This document shows, piece after piece, positions 36,755 to 46,912 of a stretch of 64,000 nt of DNA (position 1 is its first letter; each line of letters begins with the position of its first letter). The notes under the pieces are model-generated. The model saw only the letters and a list, made by a program, of their open reading frames with translations. It was not told the origin of the DNA and made no database searches. The DNA is from Trileptium ribeirensis. Taxonomy: Eukaryota; Nematoda; Enoplea; Enoplida; Thoracostomopsidae. A program made the position numbers and the translations under genes. The DNA is taken from the NCBI GenBank assembly GCA_030248225.1, contig JASANE010016380.1, positions 1-64,000 of the forward strand. The letters are read 5' to 3'.

Positions 36755-39546
36755 CACAGGCGCAACCACCGAAGGGCCCGGGGGGCCGGGCCCCCCAATA
36801 TTTTGCCGGCCCTGAAAATGCAATTTGATATAGGCGAGTTTGTGGCTGTCGGCACCGCTCTCCCCGCACCATCCCTTCATCTTTTTGTGACGTCTCACTG
36901 GCCGGCAGACTGTTTGAGGGACCCGGTTTCCGTTTCCGAGGACCAGATTGACGAGGACCAGGGTCTATACGCTTTAACCGGTAGCGATAACCAAAACTGA
37001 TTTTATTGATTGTTATACATGTTTATATCTAGATTTTACAATTACAGGAGTACTATACTAAAATAACTTTGCTTACTCTAACTTTACTCTACATAAACAA
37101 CTAATGACCGAGATTATGGATGAATTTCTGAAACAGCAAAAACCAACGAGCAGAAGTAGTGCCGAGCGTAGCGAGCAAGAGGAGTAACCTGCGTCAGCGG
37201 TCATACAAGCGCAGGAGCAACCTGCAAAGGTTCCCAGGCTAGACTCTGCAACAGCCCCAGATGTCTTGAAACTCGATAAACCGTATCAACCAGATGTCAA
37301 ATTGTTCCCAGTTCAACAGGCACATGAGGGCGGCAAAAATAAAGCTCGATCATTTCAAGCCTCGTGGTACAATAGTTCTCCGTGGCTACATTACGGAGCT
37401 GGAGTCGACGGGGTTCTCTGTTTTTATTGCGCTAAAGCTAAAGCTCTAAATATCAGTGGACTCGCGTCTAAAGCCGATCCCGCTTTTTCTACCGATGGCT
37501 TTTCTGGGTGGAAAAAGGCTCTCGAAAAATTCTCCAAGCACGAGAAAAGTGATTCTCACCGATTTTGCATTGCACAGCTAAAGCAAATTCAGACACCGGT
37601 TGATGCAGCACTTTCACGCCAAGTCGTAACTGAACAAATAACCGCAGCAGTGGGCCTCCGTAAAATTATTACTTCAGTGAAGTTTCTCGCGCGGCAGGGG
37701 CTGGCATTTCGTGGACTTTCTAGCGATGAGGGGAACTTTAGCCAACTGCTAGCACTGCGGTCAGAAGACGTGCCCGAGTTGAATAGCTGGTTAAGCAAAT
37801 CACAAAGCTTTACCAGTTGGAAAGTACAGAATGAAATTTTGTCTATTTTCGCAGATTCGGTTGTCCGACAGATCCGTGGCGAAATAGCCGATAACTACTT
37901 CGCGATTATTGTCGACGGTACGCAGGACTGTACTGGTACTGAACAAGAGAGCATATGTTTCCGTTATGTAGACGATGATTTACGCATTCACGAAGAATTT
38001 GTTGGCCTATATGCTGCTCCGGATCAGACTGCTGCAACCCTTTTCAAGGTCGTTTTAGACGTTTTGTTGCGCCTCAACCTATCGACCGACCGATTGCGCG
38101 GGCAAACTTATGACGGAGCTGCCAATATGGCTGGATTTTACTCCGGAGCACGGGCCAGGATTAAGAATGTGCAACCTATCGCTCTTTACATACATTGTGG
38201 GGCTCACTGCACCAATCTGGTCGCCCAACATAGCGTTGGGCAAAGCGCATTTGCGATAGATTCCGTTAATCTGGCTCATGAGCTGGGGACATTATACAGG
38301 AGGAGTTCTAAGATGCGTCACTTGTTTACCGCTCTGTCAGATCAAGTAGAAACCAACTCAAAGATCCTGCGTCCGCTTTGTCCGACCCGCTGGACAGTTC
38401 GAAGCCCAGCCATTGCTCAACTTCTGAAAACGTACCCAGCAGCATGCAGCTCTCTTGCGGAACTCAGTGATTCATTACAAGGAGCTCCCGCCAACCAGGC
38501 GCGTGGGCTTCTTCACAGGTTTGAGGAAGGTAACACTGTCAAGGGCCTTAAGATAGCGTTGACAATTTTAGAACCACTGGAATCGCTTAATTCGGCGTTG
38601 CAAAGCAGATCGCAGACGGTTTCCGGAACTTTAGCTGCAGTTGGCATTGTTAAATCATCGTTGTTTGTTGCAAAAACGGAATGAGGAATATTTCCACGAT
38701 CTCATACTTGAAGTGAATAAGACAATAGAAGATAATGGCCTGCAGCCGCTGTCTACTCCTAGGAGCCGACGACCACCCGGTCGCTACACCGGTCCAGCCG
38801 CTGCTCATCAATTCGAAGGCCCCGAAGATTATTACCGCAACGAATTTTACAAACTAATCGACGGGGCGTTGGCGCAATTAACTGATCGCTTCGCACAGCC
38901 CGACCTTTCGAAATATGAACAATTGGAAAAAGCACTTCTCACCGGCCAAACTAATGCTGTAACCGATCAGTATCCCGAATTTAGCAATCTTCTTAAAAGC
39001 CAGCTGGAAATGTTCAAATCTTAAAACGAGTACAACAGTCTTGCAAATGCGGTTGACATTATAAAAGCTTTCCCGCCTGAAGTTCGACGATTGTTTCACC
39101 AGGTCGAACTGTTAGCTAGACTGTGCCTCGTGCTACCTGCATCTTCCTGTGAAGCTGAAAGGAGCTTCAGTTGCCTCCGTCGTCTTAAAACCTGGTTACG
39201 CTCGACAATGAAACAATCACGACTAACTAACGCGGCTGTCTGTCATTGCCACCAGGAACGCTTGGACAATGTTGACATTGAAAAAGTCGCCAATGAATTT
39301 ATTTCAAGAAACGATTCCCGGAGGAATACCTTCGCATGAACAGGTTATGCATGAGTAAACTTGTGACGGTGTTGATACACTGCAGGGATAAATTTAAATT
39401 CAGTTTTCAAATTCAGAGTACTTAATTTTGCTTCATTATAATGCTAATTTTTCGAGTCAAGAAGTCAATTTTTCTCCGGGCCCCCAAATCTTTAAATTTT
39501 CGGAAGTCCGGGCCCCCGCAATGTTCAGAACGTGGTTGCGCCACTG
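36755..39546 (+). mobile_element. hAT transposon 2 (ZMYM1-like) with 8 bp target duplication
   Basis: The terminal inverted repeats are CACAGGCGCAACCAC (36755-36769) and the complement of CAGTGGCGCAACCAC (39532-39546). They are flanked by exact 8 bp direct repeats, TATAGGTC, at 36747-36754 and 39547-39554. That is the hallmark of hAT insertion. GC-rich subterminal stretches (GGGCCCGGGG at the left, GGGCCCCCG at the right) lie just inside both ends. The element is 2.8 kb and holds one broken transposase gene. Confidence 0.93.
37104..39339 (+). pseudogene. Broken hAT transposase (ZMYM1-like)
   Basis: The reading frame from the ATG at 37104 meets a stop after about 27 codons, then stays open from 37266 to 38684. 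One base-level frameshift near 38670-38684 moves the homology to the next frame, and an in-frame TAA at 39022 interrupts it once more before the end at 39339. Domains seen are a TTF-type zinc finger (CFYC...H...H), a DUF4371-like core (VDGTQD, TYDGAANMAG), the central PTRW motif that hAT element 1 has lost, and the hAT dimerisation region ending with ERSFSCLRRLKTW. The catalytic-type VDETTD of the relative is VDGTQD here. With three lesions it cannot make an intact transposase unless some are sequencing errors. Confidence 0.85.
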
Positions 39547-39554
39547 TATAGGTC

Positions 39555-42065
39555 GATTGTATATTATGTTCTTTGTTGAAACGCAAACCTTTACTATTAG
39601 CAGCGTAAGAGCCGAGCCTGGATTCCATTGGAAGTGGCGAGCGGAGCGAGCAGGTTCTCGCTCTAAAAACCTAACCATGGTTCTCGATGAGCTGGATCGA
39701 AGCAGAACCTGCGATTGTGCTGGGAGTGCCGGGCCGAAGAGACATTGTTCACGAACGGTCGATCTGAGCCAGCGTGAGAAATCAGGTTCTTTCTCACCTC
39801 TAATTGCTAGCTCGAGACTTTTAGACAGTGTCTACTGACAACGGCTTATCAGTTAAAAATACACATTTACATTATATCAAAAAATATATAAGCGTTATAT
39901 TTAAATTTTAAATAATTAATATTTTTAATAATTAATTAAAACACATATAGTTTTAGAATGGGTGAAGTCAAGTTGCACAAAAAACTTTAAAATCATTTTT
40001 AGTTTAAACAGTGATTCTTTAGTGTGACTACATCAAAGTACTACTTAAATAATAGCTCTCGATAACATCTGTCTCGTTTACTGCGATACGTTAGTATGAA
40101 ATTTTGGGTAGAGTTTGAAATGAAGATTTCTTCAAAATCGACAGTTTTTCGCCAAAGATATTACGAACAGTTTGTGTTTTTCTGTCTTATTTGAAAAACC
40201 ATATTGGTTAATTCTTAGATAGTGTGAATACAGACAGTCTATAACATTAAGCAACAAAAAAGTTTATTATAACAAACAGCGTAACGATATCCGGAAGGTT
40301 AGCGTATGGAGGTTTGCATCTGGCGTTAAAGCCATCATTGCTAGGTCTAAGGTTAGGCAATGGCTTATTGACTTTCAGTCTAGCGGTAACAAAATACATT
40401 CATAAAATAATAATTTTAAACAAAAGACAAGTTGACAAATTAAAATTCAGCCGGAAAGGAAATAAGTTCGTTTAAATTCGGTGAAAACATGGAGCACCAA
40501 AATTTTAATTTTGAATTTAAGGAACTAAATATCACTTCAGAAAATTAACACAGATTTCTAGTGAACTGTAAAAAGTAGCTCAGTTCAATATTGTTTAAGA
40601 GAATTCTGAATTTTCTGGAGTCACAGGATACTAATAGATGTTCGGATCAAACATAACTGCATAAATTATTTCTTGCATCAATAGTTCTCACTGCAAATCT
40701 ATGTTTATAACAGTTTTGTTTGGTTTTCGTTTTCTTTCGCGAGCACGCGTATTTAGATTGCGAGAACTTTTGAAAATTTCATGAACATTGCTGTACTGTA
40801 ACGCTGGCTTGACCGGTAATAAACGATATCTAACCAAATTTTTATCAAAAGGAGCACGCGACCCTCTAAAAACAATTAACGACACATTTCCAATCATCAA
40901 GTCTTTATGCAGTTGTTTTGCCCCCCACAGTCACAGTAAGTTATAGTATTTTATTTTCTGTAAACCGTATTATTATCTTATCATAACATTTTAGCTGTGC
41001 CCAAAAAAAAGAAAATATTAACTGTTTTCGATCTGTAAATCATGTTTTTTGAGCGTTCTTTTTGCTACAACAGTCAAATTCATATCAACTAAATTCAAGT
41101 TCCTGACATATTTCAGTGCATTAAGACAGTTAAGTGTTCGATTAATGGTTTACTCATTAAAATTAGTTGATGTTTCGCTTTAAGTTTATTGTAAATATTC
41201 AAAAACAATCTAATTATTCTACAAACCAGTAAAATTATTGTAAATATTACGAACTTATTAAAATTTCAAATAAACCTATTAAGTCTGATTATATAAATGA
41301 AGTTAAGCGTTAATATAGATAAAAAAATTATAAAATAATGTAATAAACACAACAAAGATAGAGAATTAAGGTTGTTTAGGAAATATAATTACACAAATTA
41401 GACGTATTTGCTCATTGAAATTGTAGATAATACTGTGTGTTTAGAGTAATATGTATATGGCCACTAGAGAAATAATTATATATGTACAAACGAAGACAGA
41501 AACACCGCAGTCATAGCGTGTATATCGTCACATTATTCAAATATTTACCATTATTATTTCTACATGCAACAGCGTATCAGTAATAATCGTGTGTTAATAA
41601 TATTGAATACATTTTATTATTAGTAATTATAATAAACTATGCTTAAGCCATAAATACGTTTTGACACTGATCATAGTTAACTGTACTTACAAATTATACA
41701 TATATATTTATAAACGCACATATGTTTATATGTACAGATATATCTTTTATATGTAAATATATCTATGAACAAATATATATTTTTATATATAAGATAAATT
41801 GTAGGAACAAAATGGTAGAAGCCAGGTCGTGTCATACATAGTGCCGCTAGACAATAGAAGTCAAAATTGATTAATTCTGTTAAGTATCAAATTAAGCATA
41901 TAATAATTAAGTGCAATAGTGGATTATTGATTCGTGAGCAAGCAATTGTAAAAAACTTGTTTATGTGCTAAAATTCCGCGCTACGGATTTTATATTAAAA
42001 AGATTCACTGTTATCCTGATCATGAAGAAATTGCCTGAAATATGTTTACTTTGTAACTGTGAAAA
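39555..42065. other. AT-rich stretch, no gene recognised
   Basis: Very AT-rich, particularly 39840-42060. A fragment at about 40283-40370 on the minus strand resembles the 3' untranslated part of the CR1-type copy at 60250-60330 (shared TAAGCCATTGCCTAA-like and TTAACGCC motifs). Nothing else is recognised. Confidence 0.5.
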
Positions 42066-42275
42066 TAATTTATATAATAATAATAATAACATTTGCTACG
42101 CGCCTTTTTGGCAAAAGCCTGACAAAAGCGCAGGATAGTATATAATATTCCGAAACATAGTCATGAATGTTACTTCGTCACAAATATTGTCTAGGAAAGT
42201 AATATCATATAATCATGCCGAAGATTTTCAACGTCATGCAGGCGGGAACAGAAATGTTTTAAGTTTGTTCTAAAA
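42066..42275 (-). mobile_element. L2-type retrotransposon 3' end, truncated copy (minus strand)
   Basis: Read on the minus strand this matches the end of the copies at 44690-45442 and 56173-56626. It has the last codons around FLFPPA, the stop, then GATTATATGATATTACTTT, CTATCCTGCGCTTTTGTCAG, and an (ATT)n tail at 42073-42090. It is 5'-truncated, as is usual for target-primed reverse transcription. It lies inverted relative to the copy at 44690-45442. Confidence 0.82.
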
Positions 42276-42512
42276 TGTGTTCCATGTTGTAGGTTGTACA
42301 AATGATAAAAGAAAAAATTTTAATTTTGGTTTTATAAACTTCTTCGTTAGAAAATATGTTTATATATTGTGCTTGTTCTTATGAAATTAGACAGTCGGAT
42401 CTGAACTAAATTTACATAGAATTAATTACTAAAAAGAAGAATTGGTTGTTCGTGTAAACATTTTACTCTGTCAATATTGTTTATATCTGCTTATAGTCTA
42501 GCGTATGTGCAG

Positions 42513-43139
42513 ATGTCATTTTTTATCAGTACTATGATTTTGATCGTAATTGTAACACTGCCATATTACGGTTACAGGGATTGGTACCACGTTTCCAGTG
42601 GCCACAAGTGCACGTTAGGTGGCACATATCGATATATTCAACATTTTGGTGAACCCGAATCTCTCCTCCTGCAATGCTCATATCCCTATACCCCGACTAC
42701 AAATGGACAATACGCATTGAATAATTTTTCAAAGTCAACAATAGGCAATTCGACTACGGCTGACATTTCAATTGACGAAAATGCTATACGAGTGAAAAGG
42801 TGTTTACCAGCCTTGGAATGGTTCAACAATGGTCTACCGAAGATGCGACGGTTAACCACTTGGTGGATGTTGGCCGCATGTTTTGCAGTCATTTGGTTCA
42901 TGTTTGAGATTATTGAGTGGTATGGTGTCGCAAAAAAGATGAAGAAAAAGAAGTCCACGAAGCCAGTTTTCATAAACTCAAAAACATTGTTTAAATGGAC
43001 CTTATTTTGTCTTACAATATTAATGATTTTCAGAATTTGTGACAAAACTGATAGGCTGCATTATGTTGCCGCGACTATTCACTCAAGCCAGACTCAGGCA
43101 AAACTTTCACTAATTAATTATTCACGGAAAACAATGTGA
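42513..43139 (+). CDS. Three-pass membrane protein of unknown function in the 2A cassette
   Basis: A 208-residue ORF. The first ATG is at 42513, directly after TATGTGCAG, which could also be a splice acceptor; the frame is open a little further upstream. There are hydrophobic segments at about residues 5-19, 114-138 and 157-175. A loop between the first two holds several Cys and potential N-glycosylation sites (NFS, NST), and a strongly basic stretch, KKMKKKK, follows the second. I recognise no family. It ends 39 bases before the 2A ORF at 43179, in the same reading phase but separated by two stops. It may be part of the same retroelement or an envelope-like or host-derived passenger. Codon-level support is moderate. 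Confidence 0.45.
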   Translation: MSFFISTMILIVIVTLPYYGYRDWYHVSSGHKCTLGGTYRYIQHFGEPESLLLQCSYPYTPTTNGQYALNNFSKSTIGNSTTADISIDENAIRVKRCLPALEWFNNGLPKMRRLTTWWMLAACFAVIWFMFEIIEWYGVAKKMKKKKSTKPVFINSKTLFKWTLFCLTILMIFRICDKTDRLHYVAATIHSSQTQAKLSLINYSRKTM

Positions 43140-43178
43140 AATTTGACATTCTTTCAATGAGTTCGCAATGATACATCT

Positions 43179-43232
43179 ATGTTAAGGCTTCTTTTACTCG
43201 TGGCTGGAGACGTAGAAGCTAATCCTGGTCCA
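43179..43232 (+). other. 2A-type ribosome-skipping motif 1
   Basis: Starting at an ATG, the frame encodes MLRLLLLVAGDVEANPGP. This matches the 2A core consensus D-V/I-E-x-N-P-G-P at its end, with the peptide break expected between Gly and the last Pro. NPGP lies at 43221-43232. 2A peptides placed at the very N-terminus are known from proteins of APE-type non-LTR retrotransposons and from some invertebrate host proteins, where the hydrophobic peptide can act as a signal sequence. The motif is intact; activity is inferred. Confidence 0.88.
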
Positions 43233-44226
43233 GTTAGCAAGTTGACAGCGGAAAAAGCCAAAATTTCTACGCAATCGAATATTACAACTAACAATGTAAT
43301 TTCCGATATAAAAATTTTTTTCGGAAAAAAAATTTTGCGACCGAAAAAGTGTATTTCAGGGACACGCTGCCGCTATTTTCTTACGTGAGCAAGTCGACCA
43401 GGTACTTCGGCAACTCAAACAAAACAATAAAATATCGGCAGCGACACATAATATTTATGCTTTCAGGATATTTCAGAATGGCTCAGTTACAGATTCTGAA
43501 TTTTCTGATGATGGCGAACGTGGAGCTGGTTCCCGATTGTTGAACTTATTGCATGTGTCAAACGCTCAGAACGTTTATCGTAGTTGTGACGAAATGGTAT
43601 GGAGGACGCGTACATTTGGCTCTGCTCGATTCCGTCACATTAATTATGCCGCTTGCAGTATTCTTCAGTCGTGTCAGATGATACGCGGTAAGTCAACTGC
43701 GCACACGTTTGCAACGAAGCAATCTAAATTGCGAAGTTGCAACCGTGGGTGCAGTAAAAATTTGAATGACATGAACAATAAATTGCATGGTACAAAAAAT
43801 GCTAGAATAACATCAATGCGACCAGAGGCTTATAAGCCAACTGATAACTGTGAAACATTTAGCAGTGATTCTTTATACGATTCTGCGATAAAACCAGTAA
43901 ATATCAACTACTCTCGCAATAAAAATCAACTGTTATACAATAGTTTGACTAACAGAGGTGTCGAGGACAACCGCTGGTATTCGCTCGTTCCTGGCTTAGG
44001 ACGCGAGGTTGCCAAGGTGTCCACTAGGCGCTTTGGTTTTTACGCACGGTCATTTTTCACTATTGTTATTTTGATGCTATGTATCCTGGCAACTTTGTTT
44101 GAATATACCGAAGCCTATATTCCACATTCTGATTTCGTCGTTTCTAGTTTTAGTTTTGTAAAGTGTTTGAATGTAAACACAACTCAATGCATTTCACTAA
44201 TACCTGCTACTTTAAGCCAACAACAT

Positions 44227-44283
44227 TTAACTAATTTAAGGATTTTGCTGATTATTGGTGGAATTGAACAGAACCCAGGTCCT
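44227..44283 (+). other. 2A-like motif 2
   Basis: Near the end of the same frame lies LTNLRILLIIGGIEQNPGP, with NPGP at 44272-44283. It has the hydrophobic run and the E-x-N-P-G-P core of 2A peptides, but Gly replaces the conserved Asp (GGIEQNPGP), which may weaken skipping. The frame then runs only 23 more codons to a stop, so any downstream partner has been lost or lies in another frame. Confidence 0.72.
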
Positions 44284-44352
44284 TTGCACATTCCTGATCT
44301 GGAAAATATCGATAAAGAGACATTAAGCAAATCTTTGCAGATGATACATTAA

Positions 44353-44689
44353 GGACGATCTTGACTTTGTTACAGAAACTAAACGTTTGGTCGTTACAGT
44401 CGTTTGGTTTATTGTGTAAGCTTGTTGCGCTGAGGTATTTCTGACGCAGTTTTGTACTACATACAATTAGCCATAACCGGCGCAAAGCGCTAGCTCACTA
44501 TTGTTATACTATCCTCTTGGCCGTCTTCGACGCTAGACGTTATAGAAGACCGCTAGATCCATCGGGCGGCATTATTTTAATTAAGCAGAGCTGCCCGTTT
44601 GTGATAGGCGGAATTTGTTGCTTGCTTCCGGCGAGAACAGGCTCGCTAAAGTCTGGCACGTTTGACCGCTAGCAAACCCACGATCGCTA
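44353..44689. other. No gene recognised between the 2A frame and the RT tail
   Basis: GC content is higher than in the surroundings, but no ORF has homology that I recognise. If both sides belong to one retroelement, most of its endonuclease/RT region has been deleted here. Confidence 0.4.
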
Positions 44690-45442
44690 GATTGCCTTGG
44701 CGAACGAGTTATCTTGTGCAATCCGAGTAAACCCTGCTATAACTGTCGGTTCAACGTTACATTGTACATGGCAACTGAGAGAAATTGGCAGACTTCGAAC
44801 CCGCCTAGATTATGAAACGACGCATGCAATCACCAGATCTTTTGTTATGTCGCGACTTGATTATTGTAATGCGCTGTATGGTGGTTTAAACTGTACTCGC
44901 CTCTTTCCTCGACGACGCATTTTGCATACGGCAGCCAAAATTGTTGCTGGTACTCGTCGACATGACCATATAACTCCTGTTCTGAGGCAACTGCATTGGT
45001 TGCCCCTAGATCGACGAATAAAGTACAAAATTTTATTGGTGGTTTACAATGCTCTGACTACCAACACACCGTCATACATCGTAGACATGCTAAACCAGTC
45101 ATCAGTGGCATGTCATACTAATGAACGAACACTTCGGATTGATGTAATCAGAAACAGTAGTTTTTGTTATTTGGGACCCTCAGAATGGAACAATTTAGCA
45201 AGTGCCCTCCTAAATCCAAATCTTGATGTTATTAACTTTAAAGCAAAACTAAAAGCATTTCTGTTCCCACCTGCATGACATTGAAAATTTACGACATGAT
45301 TATATGATATTACTTTTCTAGACAATATTTGTGACTATGTAACAATCATGACCATGTTTGGGAATATTATATACTATCCTGCGCTTTTGTCAGGCTTTTG
45401 CCAAAACGGCGCGTAACAAATGTTTTTATTATTATTAATATA
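44690..45442 (+). mobile_element. L2-type non-LTR retrotransposon 3' part
   Basis: The frame 44697-45278 encodes the C-terminal part of an L2/CR1-group reverse transcriptase: SRLDYCNALYGGL, then ITPVLRQLHWLPLDRRIKYK, then GPSEWNNLASAL and FLFPPA at the stop. The preceding RT palm is missing. The 3' untranslated part contains CTATCCTGCGCTTTTGTCAG and ends in (TTA)n near 45442. Copies at 56173-56626 (plus) and 42066-42275 (minus) share this end. It may be the tail of the 2A-containing element just upstream. Confidence 0.87.
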
Positions 45443-46285
45443 TCTTGACTATTAGGACACTTACGTAAATTAAAACAACTTAAACCTGCAACAATCTGCG
45501 TTCAAAGTTATCAAACATGACAAAAATATCATGGGCGTACGCCGTTAGCTTTTAGACGTTTGGGATTACATTGGCACTCTGGCAAAGAAAATTTCGATGC
45601 TGTAATGTGAAATACGACAAGATTAACAAGACATTTAATACCACTATTTAATACTTTGAAAAGTTTCGGACCTCAGTGCCAACTAGTTATACTATTCAGT
45701 TTTTTACCATGACTCTCTCTTGCCACAAGTTTTACCGGCGTATCAATTCACACAAAACCTTCACCATTAGCACAAAGGCTTCATACGGCCCCTAGCTTTG
45801 CAAAGCTGTGAGTGCTCCGCTGATGAAAAGTGTCGACCCATTTTTTCTGCATTTAAATTCATCACGCAGAATTAAGAATTCAAAAATCACGAAAGCTTAA
45901 ATACAAATTTCAAAATATCAATTACACGCCGAGAACAAAGCAAAATCTCAAATAAAACAACGCCGCATTACATTTGTAGTCGTCGTCGATTCGCGAAAAG
46001 CTGAATTTTCAAACTCGAGTGCTTATTGACCGCTAATGATATTACTTCATAGAGCACTACAATAATTCATATAAGCTGCTGTTGCACTAAAGATGATGAC
46101 AATTTTGCACAACTGTAACCAACAGTATCCGTCAGTCACAGTTTTATTGCACGGCGCTATAAAAATCAAAATTTCAGACTATTCAAGAACTAAAACACGT
46201 AACCGTTTATTAAAAGAAACGTAACAACCACCGGGAGTAGGGAACTGTATTGTCGCCCTGATCTCCAACGGATCGATTTTAAATA
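45443..46285. other. No gene recognised
   Basis: Non-coding AT-rich sequence before the first 322 bp direct repeat. Confidence 0.5.
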
Positions 46286-46607
46286 CCCCACTCAACAATT
46301 ATTACCCGCACATTGTTTTGTCTATCATAAGGTTAAATCCAACTATTAAAACTCTTAAAACTTTAAAACAAGACCATTGTTCTGTTCTCCGTAAAACTCA
46401 GAACTCCGAAGCGACAAAACTGTGCGATTCTATACAAAAATTTGCGCCTTCACAGCACTACCAACCACCCGAAAGTTCTATTCTTTTAATTTTTATAATG
46501 TCAAAATTCCTGTTCTCAGAACTAGAAACAACCCAGCGAACACCAAGCCACACACAAAAAAATCAAATTATATTACAAATTTCTACTGAAAACTTGTAAA
46601 TGTCACA
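46286..46607 (-). repeat. 322 bp direct repeat, copy 1 (3' LTR on the minus strand)
   Basis: Matches 49348-49669 base for base as far as read. The 93-codon plus-strand ORF in both copies begins at TTG and is not considered a gene. On the minus strand this copy follows the ORF's stop by about 300 bases. Confidence 0.9.
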
Positions 46608-46912
46608 TCCCGGGGGTCCCTATGAAACGTCCCCGTTTCCGATTATCAAAACTAATGGCCCGGTAGACAATGTCAGAACCATGACCATTAGAAGTACATT
46701 ACAGTTGAATTATATAGTTTCGAGACAATGTTCTTCTGTCGATTACAACAATAAGAGTTTGCAGGATCGTTTGAAATTACTCAGGCTCTACAATTAACTT
46801 GGTCCATTCGACACCTCGCCTCCTATAGGATAAGGCAGTTCTCTTAAGGGGTGATAAACGTCACCGATTTTAATAAAGTCGATTTTAACAATAGACGGCG
46901 GTTTCGGCCACT

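Larger units (their letters stand above)
43179..44352 (+). pseudogene. 2A - IMPACT (UPF0029)-like - membrane segment - 2A reading frame, frameshifted
   Basis: The frame opens with a 2A peptide. Within a homopolymer-rich stretch (T7 at 43315-43321, A8 at 43325-43332) the homology moves to the next frame. There it shows an IMPACT/UPF0029 domain: KSVFQGHAA, then QLKQNNKISAATHNIYAFRI (about 43405-43464), then SDDGERGAGSRLLNLL. The hallmark VVVTKWYGG is present but one frame away (43580-43606), and the frame returns for ARFRHINYAAC, so two compensating single-base changes lie near 43578 and 43618. After about 120 low-complexity residues come a membrane segment (FFTIVILMLCILATLF) and a second 2A-like motif. 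In known proteins the IMPACT domain follows an RWD domain and interferes with GCN1/GCN2 signalling; there is no RWD here. The indels are either decay or read errors in homopolymers. Confidence 0.75.

Noticed and set aside
36406..36872. 149-codon minus-strand ORF overlapping the left end of hAT element 2
   Set aside because: It crosses the transposon boundary and has no motif; treated as chance.
46318..46599. 93-codon ORF present identically twice (also 49380-49661)
   Set aside because: It starts at TTG, lies inside the direct repeats and is duplicated only because the repeat is; it is antisense to the element's own gene.
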